Assembly (NCBI GenBank): GCA_026770585.1
Contig: MU646501.1
Coordinates: 315,532 to 329,847, forward strand
Source: Baffinella frigidus
Taxonomy: Eukaryota > Cryptophyceae > Cryptomonadales > Baffinellaceae
DNA: 14,316 nucleotides
Reading direction: 5' to 3'
The position numbers and the translations under genes were made by a program. Below are positions 7,266 through 13,651 of the stretch, in pieces; within the stretch, counting starts at the first letter, position 1, and every line of letters starts with the position of its first letter. The notes under the pieces were generated by a model that was given only the letters and a program-made list of their open reading frames with translations, was not told where the DNA came from and ran no database searches.

Positions 7266-7560
7266 GTCGCACGAACGAGTGGAGTGATCGCAGTACGATT
7301 TCTGCTGCTGCATGCGCGCGAGCGAGCGAGCGAGCGAGCGAGCGAGCGAGAGAGAGAGAAACGCGAAAAAAACGAAAAAATGTAAAGCAAAAAGACTTAA
7401 AATTGTGAGGATTCCTCAGGATTTCTATGATTTCTCGAAATTAATTCCGGCCAGATAAGAACTTGGGCCTAATAAAGATCCTGAGGAATCCCCGACATCT
7501 TCGGCCAGATAGAAACGTTGAGATGACCGTTTTTCAGATCAGCCCGCTCACAAAACTGGC
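7266..7560. other. Unique-looking island inside the telomere-like array
   Basis: It contains a (GAGC)n microsatellite at 7319-7350 running into (GA)n, an A-rich stretch, and an inverted pair GGATTCCTCAGGAT (7409-7422) / ATCCTGAGGAATCC (7478-7491). CGGCCAGATA occurs at 7448-7457 and again at 7502-7511. No coding frame was found. It may be an inserted element. Confidence 0.6.
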
Positions 7561-8410
7561 TCTAAATCCTAAACCCTAAACCCTAAACCCTAAACCCTAA
7601 ACCCTAAACCTTAAGCCCTAAGTCCTAAACCCTAACCCTCAACCCTAAATCCTCAACCCTAAAATCTAAGACCTAAAAAACTTACACCCGAAACTCTACA
7701 CCCTAAACCCTAAACCCTAAACCCTAAGCCCTACACTGTTACCACTAGTTTTCTCAAAGAGACTCAAACTCTCAAACCTGAAACTTGAAACCTGAAACCA
7801 AAAACCAAAAACTTAACCCCTGAGCCCTAAATCCATGAATGCTAAACCCCACACCCTAAGTCCCAAACACTAACCCCCATACTCTAAACTCTGAAGCCTG
7901 AACCCTAAATCCTAAGCCCTGAAACCTCACCCCTAAACCCTAAACCCTGAACCCTAAACCCGTAACCCCAAACCCTAAACCCTAAACCCTAAACCCTCCA
8001 CCCTAAACCCTAAACCCTCACCCCTAAATCCTAACCCCTAGCCACTAACTCCCAACCCCTAACCCCTAACCCTTATCCCCTAACCCCCAAAACCCCTACA
8101 CCCGACACCCAAACCCCTAAACCCTGAACCCTGAACCCTGAACCCTGAACCCTGAACCCTGAACCCTGAACCCTAATTTCTCAACCCTAAACTCTAAACC
8201 CTAAACCCTAAACCCTAAACTCTAAACCCTAAACCCTAAACCCTAAACTCTAAACTCTAAACCCTGAACCCTGAACCCAGAGCCCTAAACCAAACCCAAA
8301 TCCTTTACCCCTAAACCCTGAACCCTTACCACCAGTTTTCTCAAACCCTAAAACCTAAACCCTAAAACCTAAAACTCAAAACCCAGCCCCAAAACCCCTT
8401 AATCCCTAAA
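7561..8410 (-). repeat. Interstitial telomere-like array II
   Basis: Same orientation as array I. It includes a pure run of CCCTGAA units at 8120-8172, runs of CCCTAAA, and T/C variants. TTACCACTAGTTTTCTCAAA at 7739-7758 recurs as TTACCACCAGTTTTCTCAAA at 8326-8345, marking a higher-order unit of about 590 bases. No gene is present. Confidence 0.9.
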
Positions 8411-8510
8411 AAGAGAGATATTTTCAGACTGCTAGAGCCATCGAGACATCTCGTCTAACAACCCAATTCTGAGCAATTCTCATGTATTTAGAGAGGACAC
8501 TCCGTGTTGC

Positions 8511-8591
8511 CGCTTTTTCTACAGACCTTTTCTACGGAAAGGCGTGTCGTTGGGCACTGTTGGGAGAAATCAAAACCGAAAGGACCTAAAG
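8511..8591 (+). mobile_element. Family A fragment A5
   Basis: CTTTTCTACGGAAAGGCGTG, TCGTTGGGCACTGTTGGGAG, then an ACCGAAAGGACCTAAAG tail. Only the last 80 bases of the family are present. Confidence 0.75.
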
Positions 8592-8677
8592 CTGCCTTGC
8601 TTTCTTTGCAGTCCTTTCTACGGAAGGGCGTGTCGTTGGCATATGTTGGGAGAAATTAAAACCGAAAGGACCTAAAG
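8592..8677 (+). mobile_element. Family A fragment A6 (tandem with A5)
   Basis: It follows A5 directly and shares the unusual ACCGAAAGGACC tail with it, so the pair probably arose by local duplication. Confidence 0.75.
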
Positions 8678-8784
8678 CAGTCCCCCTCTGAAGCCTGGTT
8701 CTCAACTAGCTGGCCGGAGCTGGTCCCCGCTGTGTGGGACAGACAAGCCCCATCCGTTAATTCTGTTGGCCTGTGCTCGTCCAT

Positions 8785-8955
8785 GCGACCCGAAAGCAAA
8801 AATGCGTTCTCTGCAGATCCTCTCTCCTCCCAAGCGAGAGAGAACTTACCTTCATTAGTCAACCATTGAGGCTCATCACCTGTCCGACCGAGGCTCACAG
8901 AAGGGCGTGTCGATGGCGTATGTTGGGAGACATTAAAACCTCAAGGACCTAAAGG
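8785..8955 (+). mobile_element. Family A copy A7, interrupted by another motif
   Basis: CGAAAGCAAAAATGC-TTCTCTGCAGATCC at 8790-8820 is the normal body and AAGGGCGTGTCG...CCTCAAGGACCTAAAG at 8900-8955 the normal end. Between them about 75 bases replace the usual CTACGG, including GAGGCTCATCACCTGTCCG at 8868-8886, the hairpin motif of 3719-3773. This is a nested insertion or a recombination join. Confidence 0.65.
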
Positions 8956-9154
8956 ACTCTGCTTGCAGCGGCGTCATTCGGACCTGTTGTATGTGAAGAT
9001 GGAATTTGGCTCATGTCAAAACTTCCAGAGCCGCATTCACTAGAGAGAACCCGACAATCACCAGAGAGAAAACGTGGATGTGTAGGGGGTTCCCCCAATG
9101 TACAGTGAGTGGTCCTTGTCAGCCTGGAAGTGTGTCAATGGATGTCACGCCCAT
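8956..9154. other. No gene; carries a GGGTTCCCCCAATGTAC motif
   Basis: GGGGTTCCCCCAATGTAC near 9088-9105 recurs near 11280-11297 with one extra T, and more loosely at 14007-14024. The surrounding frame (9006-9239) has no coding bias. Confidence 0.5.
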
Positions 9155-9310
9155 CCCTAGGGCGGTGCGCGCCTTCTCTGGCGGAAGTGCGGGCTACTAC
9201 CCCAATAGGATCATCCACTCACCCCCCATAGCCTCGTGAGGGGGAGTCTGGGTGATCCTATTGGGGTAGTAGCCCCAGACCTTCTACCCTAGGGTGGTGC
9301 GCGCCTCCTG
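9155..9310. repeat. Inverted repeat nested in direct repeats
   Basis: The 23-base arms 9191-9213 and 9253-9275 are exact reverse complements (start GGGCTACTACCCCAATAGGA). Outside them CCCTAGGGCGGTGCGCGCCT (9156-9175) and CCCTAGGGTGGTGCGCGCCT (9289-9308) form a direct repeat. A foldback unit flanked by about 20-base direct repeats is the layout of an insertion with a target duplication, though the flanks are not immediately adjacent to the arms. Confidence 0.75.
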
Positions 9311-9501
9311 TGAGCGAGGTGCCCCTGCAGGGGCACCTCGGTACAGGGTACCTCGCTCACAAGAAACCGCCTCTCCCTAGGACCCTACAGGGGTACCTCG
9401 CTCATAAGAAAGCCCCCTCCCCCCTTGGAGTACCGTAGGGCTCTTGGCATAGGCCTACTTCAGGGTCCTAGGGGGGTTCGTTTCTTATGAGCGAGGCACC
9501 C
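9310..9501. repeat. Nested palindromes, including a perfect 26-bp palindrome
   Basis: CGAGGTGCCCCTGCAGGGGC plus its completion (9315-9340) is a perfect, loopless palindrome. GTGAGCGAGGT (9310-9320) also pairs with ACCTCGCTCAC (9350-9360). Farther out, GGGTACCTCGCTCATAAGAAA-type sequence at 9391-9411 pairs with 9481-9501 with one mismatch. The core GCGAGGT/ACCTCGC thus appears in four orientation-alternating copies. Confidence 0.8.
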
Positions 9502-9730
9502 TTGTACACTAGGCCCATGCCTACCCTATGGCGGCCCTAGCGTCACAGAAGAACACCAGAAGTTAGCAGAGCAACGAATGTATCAACAGCCCCCCGCCTT
9601 TCAATACGGTTCGGTTAGGTTTCACGCTCTTACACCCACATGTAAGCCTTGCATGGTGTGATAAAAAGCTTTTGAATCTACTTCTGCCACGGAAGAGTGG
9701 CCTTATACACAAGGCTCGTGTCACTTGCCA
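9502..9730. other. No gene seen
   Basis: No coding bias, no repeat matching elsewhere in the window except short family A-like pieces. Open frames 9563-9850 (minus) and 9672-9872 (plus) mostly read the adjacent repeat. Confidence 0.4.
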
Positions 9731-9808
9731 TCTTTTAGGTCCGTTAGGTTCTTCGAGCTCCCAACATAGGCGGACACCGGAACAAGTTCTGCAGAGAAGC
9801 CATTCTTG
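9731..9808 (-). mobile_element. Family A variant, copy A8 (partner of A4)
   Basis: Positions 9746-9783 are the exact inverse of 6304-6341 (38 bases), including the diagnostic CATAGGCGGACACCGG. The neighbouring TTCTGCAGAGAAGCCATTC also matches A4 approximately. Confidence 0.75.
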
Positions 9809-10080
9809 GCACCTACGTTTGAGTGTCTTCACTGTGCCCCCCCTTCTCAAGCTACTTGTCGAAGGAGATTAGGGGGAGGAGTTACGAGTTGCAGGTAAAC
9901 GTGTTCCTACACAAAATAGGCCGCTTGGGCCCCCTCTGTTTCTCCGTCAAAGAATCTCCCCCCCCTCCGCTCTGAGCCATTTCAGTGCTTTGGTGCTCTT
10001 TGTGAGCCTCGGTCGGACAGGTGATGTCTCGCTCGTGGTTGGGCCTGGGCCGAGGCGGCCTCTCACCTCCTAAGCGGGGT
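9809..10080. other. Spacer with one copy of the CGGTCGGACAGGTGATG motif
   Basis: GTGAGCCTCGGTCGGACAGG at 10002-10021 is the single-copy form of the hairpin arm at 3719-3739. C-runs lie near 9957-9966. No gene is supported; the minus frame 9882-10211 is a repeat artefact. Confidence 0.5.
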
Positions 10081-10452
10081 CTCACTCTGTGTATTACACT
10101 CACATCGAAGGCCACGCCCACCGCACTCTTGAGGAGATGGGAACGATCTACTGATGAGCTCCCCGTCCCAGCCCATTTAGGCCAGGCCGAACCCCCTTTT
10201 CCCCGCACCAAACCACCCTGTAGGTGGACGTCGTCGATTTTCTTGTTCCTATGTTGTAGTGTTTTCTGTCTGCCACAAGCGGCCTAGTGAGAGGATGGCG
10301 TGGGTGTTGGAAGTGCAAAGCTCTACGAAAGGCCGCAGCCCAGAAGTCCTTGTAAAGTCCCTGTATGAGGCACGTCGTTGAGCGGGTTTGGCGCAGGGTT
10401 AGAGTTGTGGGGCAGTCATGGACCAGGGTTAGGGTGGTGGGCGTTCATGGTC
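10081..10452 (-). repeat. Family B block, minus-sense copy
   Basis: Read on the minus strand it gives, in order, CCATGACTGCCCCACAAC (about 10435-10417), TTGCACTTCCAACACCCACG with CTTGTGGCAGACAGA (10316-10265), then CGGGGAGCTCATCAGTAGAT, TCCCATCTCCTCAAGAGTG and TCGATGTGAGTGTA (10165-10097). The order matches 5685-6190. It is shorter because parts between these blocks are missing, and CAGGGTTAGGGT telomere-like bits intrude at 10394-10433. Confidence 0.7.
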
Positions 10453-10568
10453 CTTGAGGTCCTGTAGGTTTTAAATGCTCCCAACATAGGCCAACGACAC
10501 GCCCATCCGTAGAAAGAATCTGCAGATAAATCATTTTTGCTTTCGGATCGCGTTTAGTTCTCTTGGGG
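10453..10568 (-). mobile_element. Family A copy A9
   Basis: GAGGTCCTGTAGGTTTTAAA, TGCTCCCAACATAGGCCAAC, GACACGCCCATCCGTAGAAA, then the hairpin region and GATCGCGTTTAG. It ends 5' at TTCTCTTGGGG, a match to the CCAAGAGAA part of A1 with the intervening bases deleted. Confidence 0.75.
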
Positions 10569-10582
10569 ACCGAAATTTACAA

Positions 10583-10616
10583 TCCTTTAGGTCCTTTAGG
10601 TTCTTTCAACTCCCAC
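10583..10616 (-). mobile_element. Family A terminal fragment A10
   Basis: CCTTTAGGTCCTTTAGGTTC followed by TTTCAACTCCCA, the tail and last few bases of family A only. It abuts the 10617-10738 direct repeat. Confidence 0.65.
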
Positions 10617-10738
10617 CGAGATCTTATCTGATCCATCGGGGGACGGACGTGATGGCCGTGACCGGTCGTAAATTTATCAGCAAACAAAGATAACCCCCCC
10701 CCCCTCTCAAGATCCATAAACCTAGATAATCCGCTCTC
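10617..10738 (+). repeat. Upstream repeat, distal copy
   Basis: Direct copy of 11849-11996: CGAGATCTTATCT, TGATCCATCGGGGGA-GGACG with TGATGGCCGTG-CCGGTCGTA, a C-run, CCCTCTCAAGATCCATA and CCGCTCTC. It lacks the extra bases of the other copy and is not followed by the gene. Confidence 0.8.
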
Positions 10739-10772
10739 CGGGCACCAGAAAAAGCCATTTAGGCCACCACTT

Positions 10773-11131
10773 TTGGTCCTTTAGGTCCTTTAGGTTTTAA
10801 ATGCTCCCAACTTGGCCCAACGACACGCCTTTCCGTAGAAAAATCTGCAGATAAAGCATGTTTGCTTTCGGATCGCGTTTAGCGCTCCAGTGCAGAAGCT
10901 CGTGCAGAGGGGATAGAGGGTGGTTCTTTTGTGGGGTGCGTGAAGGTATGCGACATCGCTGCCATGCTCACACACGCACCAGAACCCAAGTCAGCCTCCT
11001 TTGAGGCTCATGGTATCCCATGGTTGAAGTTTAAGAGCTTCAATCACGAATACCCCACAAGATGAAAGGGATTGTGTGGGGGGGTGAGGTGAAATCAGTC
11101 AGACACCAAAGATGAAAGGAGAGAAATGTGG
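10773..11131 (-). mobile_element. Family A near full-length copy A11
   Basis: On the minus strand it starts CCACATTTCTCTCCTTTCATC and ends with the ACCTAAAGGACCTAAAGGACC tail, matching A2 end to end at about 359 bases. It carries GGATACCATGAGCCTCAAAG like A1. The minus frame 10790-10975 reads part of it and resembles the A2 frame, but no conserved start is evident. Confidence 0.75.
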
Positions 11132-11136
11132 TTGAG

Positions 11137-11276
11137 TAGGTCCTTTAGGTCCTTTAGGTTTTAATTTCGCCCAACATAGCCCAACGACACGCCCTTCCGT
11201 AGATAGGACTGCAGAGAAAGCATTTTTGCTTTCGGATCGCGTTTAGCTCTCCAGTGCAGAGGCTCGTGAAGAGGGG
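11137..11276 (-). mobile_element. Family A copy A12 (tandem with A11)
   Basis: It shares the CTATGTTGGGCGAAATTAAA variant with A1. On its 5' side (11294-11338, minus sense) lies TTTCTGACGCTTG-ATT...CCGTACAT, the same segment found between A1 and A2 at 4685-4732, so the neighbourhood is also shared. Confidence 0.75.
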
Positions 11277-11282
11277 AGGGGT

Positions 11283-11444
11283 TTCCCCCAATGTACGGAC
11301 GTCATAAAAGTGAAAGGCAATTCAAGCGTCAGAAAACATTCCCCTAAGATATTGGAAGAGCAACAACAAAACCAAAAAAAGACGCTTCAACAACACAAAG
11401 AAACACAGTCCGGGAATTGGGGTTAGGTGTTAGGGGTTAGAGGC
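11283..11444. other. No gene; family A-linked flank and A-rich stretch
   Basis: It contains the GGGTTTCCCCCAATGTAC motif, the inverse of the 4685-4732 segment, and an A/C-rich stretch at 11340-11410 with AACAACAAAACC. GGGGTTAGGTGTTAGGGGTTAG at 11418-11437 is telomere-like. Confidence 0.5.
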
Positions 11445-11517
11445 CAGTCACACGCGTCAGAGCCAATCCACACGTGTTAGAGCTCACCCACTCGTGTCAA
11501 TGCCCACCAACACGAGT
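11445..11517 (+). repeat. Minisatellite, 20-21 bp unit (CACACGTGTCAGAGCCCACC-like)
   Basis: About 3.5 units of CACACG(T/C)GT(C/T)AGAGC... are visible at 11452, 11471, 11491 and 11510. The unit is the inverse relative of the 5516-5615 minisatellite. Confidence 0.75.
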
Positions 11518-11570
11518 CAGTTAGTGTTTAGTGTTTAGTGTTTAGTGTTTAGTGTTTAGTGTTTAGTGTT
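11518..11570 (+). repeat. Tandem heptamer TTTAGTG x7
   Basis: Seven near-perfect copies of GTGTTTA. This is one base away from the TTTAGGG telomere unit and has the opposite strand sense to the large arrays. The purity indicates recent slippage or amplification of a variant unit. Confidence 0.9.
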
Positions 11571-11591
11571 TTGTGCAACTGAGAGTAGACA

Positions 11592-11650
11592 CTTTAGGTC
11601 CTTTAGGTTTTAATTTCTCCCAACACAGCCCAGCGACACGCCGTCCCGTA
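11592..11650 (-). mobile_element. Family A terminal fragment A13
   Basis: TTTAGGTCCTTTAGGTTTTA, TTTCTCCCAACACAGCCCAG and CGACACGCCGTCCCGTA, then the similarity ends. This is the rightmost family A copy before the PAS gene. Confidence 0.75.
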
Positions 11651-11780
11651 CGTACGAGCCTTCGTACTTTGAGCCATTGTTTTTCTGGTCAAAAAGTTTT
11701 TTTCAAGTTTAGAGTCCCAAAAGTTATGTTGTCAACTTTGTATCTTACAATCTTGGATTCAGTCTATCTAAACCCGGGGT

Positions 11781-11834
11781 CAGACGTGATGACCGTGACC
11801 TCTCCGCTCGCGTACGAGCTCGTACGAGCTCGTA
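11781..11834. repeat. 22-bp perfect palindrome and a GACGTGATG-CCGTGACC motif
   Basis: TACGAGCTCGTACGAGCTCG plus TA (11813-11834) is a perfect palindrome made of two GTACGAGCT units. CAGACGTGATGACCGTGACC (11781-11800) is a third, short copy of the core of the upstream repeat. Both lie 200-260 bases upstream of the PAS frame and could be regulatory; this is not shown. Confidence 0.6.
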
Positions 11835-11848
11835 GTAAAAGTTCCAAA

Positions 11849-11996
11849 CGAGATCTTATCTCAGTTATCTGATCCAATTCTGATCCATCGGGGGATGGAC
11901 GTGATGGCCGTGCCCGGTCGTATCAGAAAATAAAATAAAATCTCCCCCCTCCTAGCCCTCTCAAGATCCATAGACCTCTGGAGACAACCCGCTCTC
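11849..11996 (+). repeat. Upstream repeat, gene-proximal copy
   Basis: Direct copy of 10617-10738 ending 48 bases before the first in-frame ATG of the PAS gene. It includes TCTCCCCCCTCCTAG and CCCTCTCAAG, pyrimidine runs ending in AG that could serve as splice acceptors, so the copy may hold the 3' end of an intron or a promoter. Confidence 0.75.
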
Positions 11997-12043
11997 GATT
12001 CTCTTGAGGCGCAACGACACCTGGGGAGACGGTGGATGCGGGC

Positions 12044-13651
12044 ATGCCAACCGACGAGTCGTTTGCGCGCGCGGCGGTGCTGATGAGCGTGCACGGGAAC
12101 ACTATGCACCCATCGACGGGGATTGCGAGCCAGCACCTGAGCGAGCTCGACAAACTTGGCGCACTGGAGCTGCGGGAGGACGGGACCTCGCAGCGGCACT
12201 CACCCTTCCGGTGTTTGAGGCGTGAGAGCGAGGAGGAGGACGTTGAGGACGGCTCGTCGCTGCAGGCGGAGTACGAGCGCAGGCTTGGCGCCGGAGTCCC
12301 AAAAGTTATCGAGGCAGAACAAACGAGCAAGACCCACGAAACCGCGGCGCACGAGCAGCCTGGCGCGGCGCAGGAGCAAGCAGCTTCTCCGTGGGCCAAG
12401 GTGGTTGTTTCCGTGTCTCTCTCCACGGAATCGCTTCGGGGATGCCGCGTTCACGAATGCGATATTCGGTGGCTCCGCCTGTTTGGCTTCAGCAGTGCCG
12501 ACTGTCAGAATCGATCGATGTTAATAGTTACAGGCCCCAAGACCGATCAGAGTGTGGTGAGTCAGCTCTGCTCGAGTGCCAAAGCGAGCGCGAGCTCGCC
12601 CCAGTGGGCCACTCTCTACAAAAAGAGCGGCGAGGAGCTGTCCCTCGTCTTGCGCGCGACGCTCGTGGTCGAGGGGGAGTTTCCCAAGGAACGCCTTGTA
12701 GCCCTCGAGATGCAGTCGCTGGCCGGCCCCGCAGCGCCCGAAGAGGATCTCGAGGAGGAGGCGGCTATCCACCTCTCGTCCCACGCGCCGCACGCCGTCT
12801 CGCGCGCCAACGCGCAGTGCGAGGCGTTGCTCGGCGTCACGGAGTCGCGGCTCAAGGAGCGCGGCATGGCGGACATATTCAGCGAGCAGACGTCGCGCAT
12901 GAGTTGGCAGAACCTCATCCAGGGCGCTGCCGAGGGCTCGACGCGCTCGTGCCTCATGTCGCTGCGCGGCGCGCTCGTCGTCGTCATGGAGGTCTCCCCG
13001 GACACAGCCGCCCCCCGCGCGGGCGTCAACCAGCTGTACGGGGTTTCGTTTTTATACCCCAAAGTCGTTGTGCGCATGCGCCTCCCCCTCGACGCCCCGC
13101 CCGCCTCGCCGCCCTTCGCGGAGAAGGAAGACCTAGCCACGGCCCTTGGCGCGCAGCACGACGCGCTCTCGGCCTCCGAGGCGGACCAAATCGAGGCTGG
13201 AGCATGCGCCAATTCCTCCAAGAGCGGCGAGCCGCACGACGCGCTTTCTCCCTCCGGTGACCTCTCGCGCTGCTCCTTCGAGGGGGGGGCGTCAGGCCAC
13301 CACCCGTCCTTCGAGGATGCCGGCGCACGCCCCCCCACCTCCCCCAGCTCTCGGGAGGTCGCGGGGGGGGCGTTTGCGGGGGGCACGTCGCCAGAAGGCC
13401 CGGCCTCCGAAGCGGACCAAATCGAAGCTGGAGCATGCGCCGATTCCTCGGGCGGCACCTTCGAATTCTCATGTGCCACCCGAGGAAATGGCTCGAAGCA
13501 ATCGGCGGGGTGGTCCGCCTCGCAGGGTACCTCGTCGTCAAGCTCGACCCGCTCCTCCTCCTCCTCCTCCTCGTATGGGGAGGTGCGGAAGGTCCCGTCG
13601 GAGGGCGCGCTGCTGGATACGATGGTGCAGCCCTCAACACTGAAGCCCTAA
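12044..13651 (+). CDS. Tandem PAS-domain protein (LOV-like PAS without the photoactive Cys)
   Basis: The first in-frame ATG is at 12044, giving 535 residues; the frame is open back to a stop at 12005, where TTCTCTTGAG could be a splice acceptor, so an upstream exon is possible. Numbering from 12032: residues 1-60 carry VHGNTMHPSTGI; 62-120 are acidic and Ala/Glu-rich; PAS-1 is about 124-228, with WLRLFGFSSADCQNRSM and TGPKTDQSVVSQL followed by TLYKKSGEELSLVLRATL, the classic PAS order. Against the LOV motif NCRFLQ the reactive Cys aligns to Met163, so covalent flavin photochemistry is not expected. PAS-2 is about 247-350 (VSRANAQCEALLGVT). The tail from 355 is Ser/Pro/Gly-rich with ASEADQIEAGACA repeated at 381 and 458 and a poly-Ser run at 499-514. 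Codon third positions are strongly G/C. No kinase or DNA-binding domain follows. PAS domains bind small ligands or partner proteins; the ligand is unknown. Confidence 0.75.
   Translation: MPTDESFARAAVLMSVHGNTMHPSTGIASQHLSELDKLGALELREDGTSQRHSPFRCLRRESEEEDVEDGSSLQAEYERRLGAGVPKVIEAEQTSKTHETAAHEQPGAAQEQAASPWAKVVVSVSLSTESLRGCRVHECDIRWLRLFGFSSADCQNRSMLIVTGPKTDQSVVSQLCSSAKASASSPQWATLYKKSGEELSLVLRATLVVEGEFPKERLVALEMQSLAGPAAPEEDLEEEAAIHLSSHAPHAVSRANAQCEALLGVTESRLKERGMADIFSEQTSRMSWQNLIQGAAEGSTRSCLMSLRGALVVVMEVSPDTAAPRAGVNQLYGVSFLYPKVVVRMRLPLDAPPASPPFAEKEDLATALGAQHDALSASEADQIEAGACANSSKSGEPHDALSPSGDLSRCSFEGGASGHHPSFEDAGARPPTSPSSREVAGGAFAGGTSPEGPASEADQIEAGACADSSGGTFEFSCATRGNGSKQSAGWSASQGTSSSSSTRSSSSSSSYGEVRKVPSEGALLDTMVQPSTLKP
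13172..13450 (+). repeat. 48-bp coding direct repeat inside the PAS gene tail
   Basis: 13172-13219 and 13403-13450 differ at three bases; two changes are silent (Glu codons) and one gives Asn to Asp. The repeat encodes ASEADQIEAGACA-SS twice. Confidence 0.85.

Noticed and set aside
7319-7360. CRISPR-like array
   Set aside because: It is a simple (GAGC)n/(GA)n microsatellite with no spacers, in a eukaryotic context.
6846-8410. True chromosome end
   Set aside because: The array is flanked on both sides by kilobases of other sequence and is highly degenerate, so it is interstitial.
12032-12034. GTG as start of the PAS frame
   Set aside because: In a eukaryotic nuclear gene GTG starts are not expected; ATG at 12044 or an upstream exon is more likely.
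12391-13260. 289-codon plus-strand frame overlapping the PAS gene
   Set aside because: Arg/Ala-rich shadow of the PAS frame in GC-rich DNA; the PAS frame has the domain and the codon bias.
12616-13479. 287-codon minus-strand frame opposite the PAS gene
   Set aside because: Antisense shadow caused by strong G/C third positions on the plus strand; no domain.
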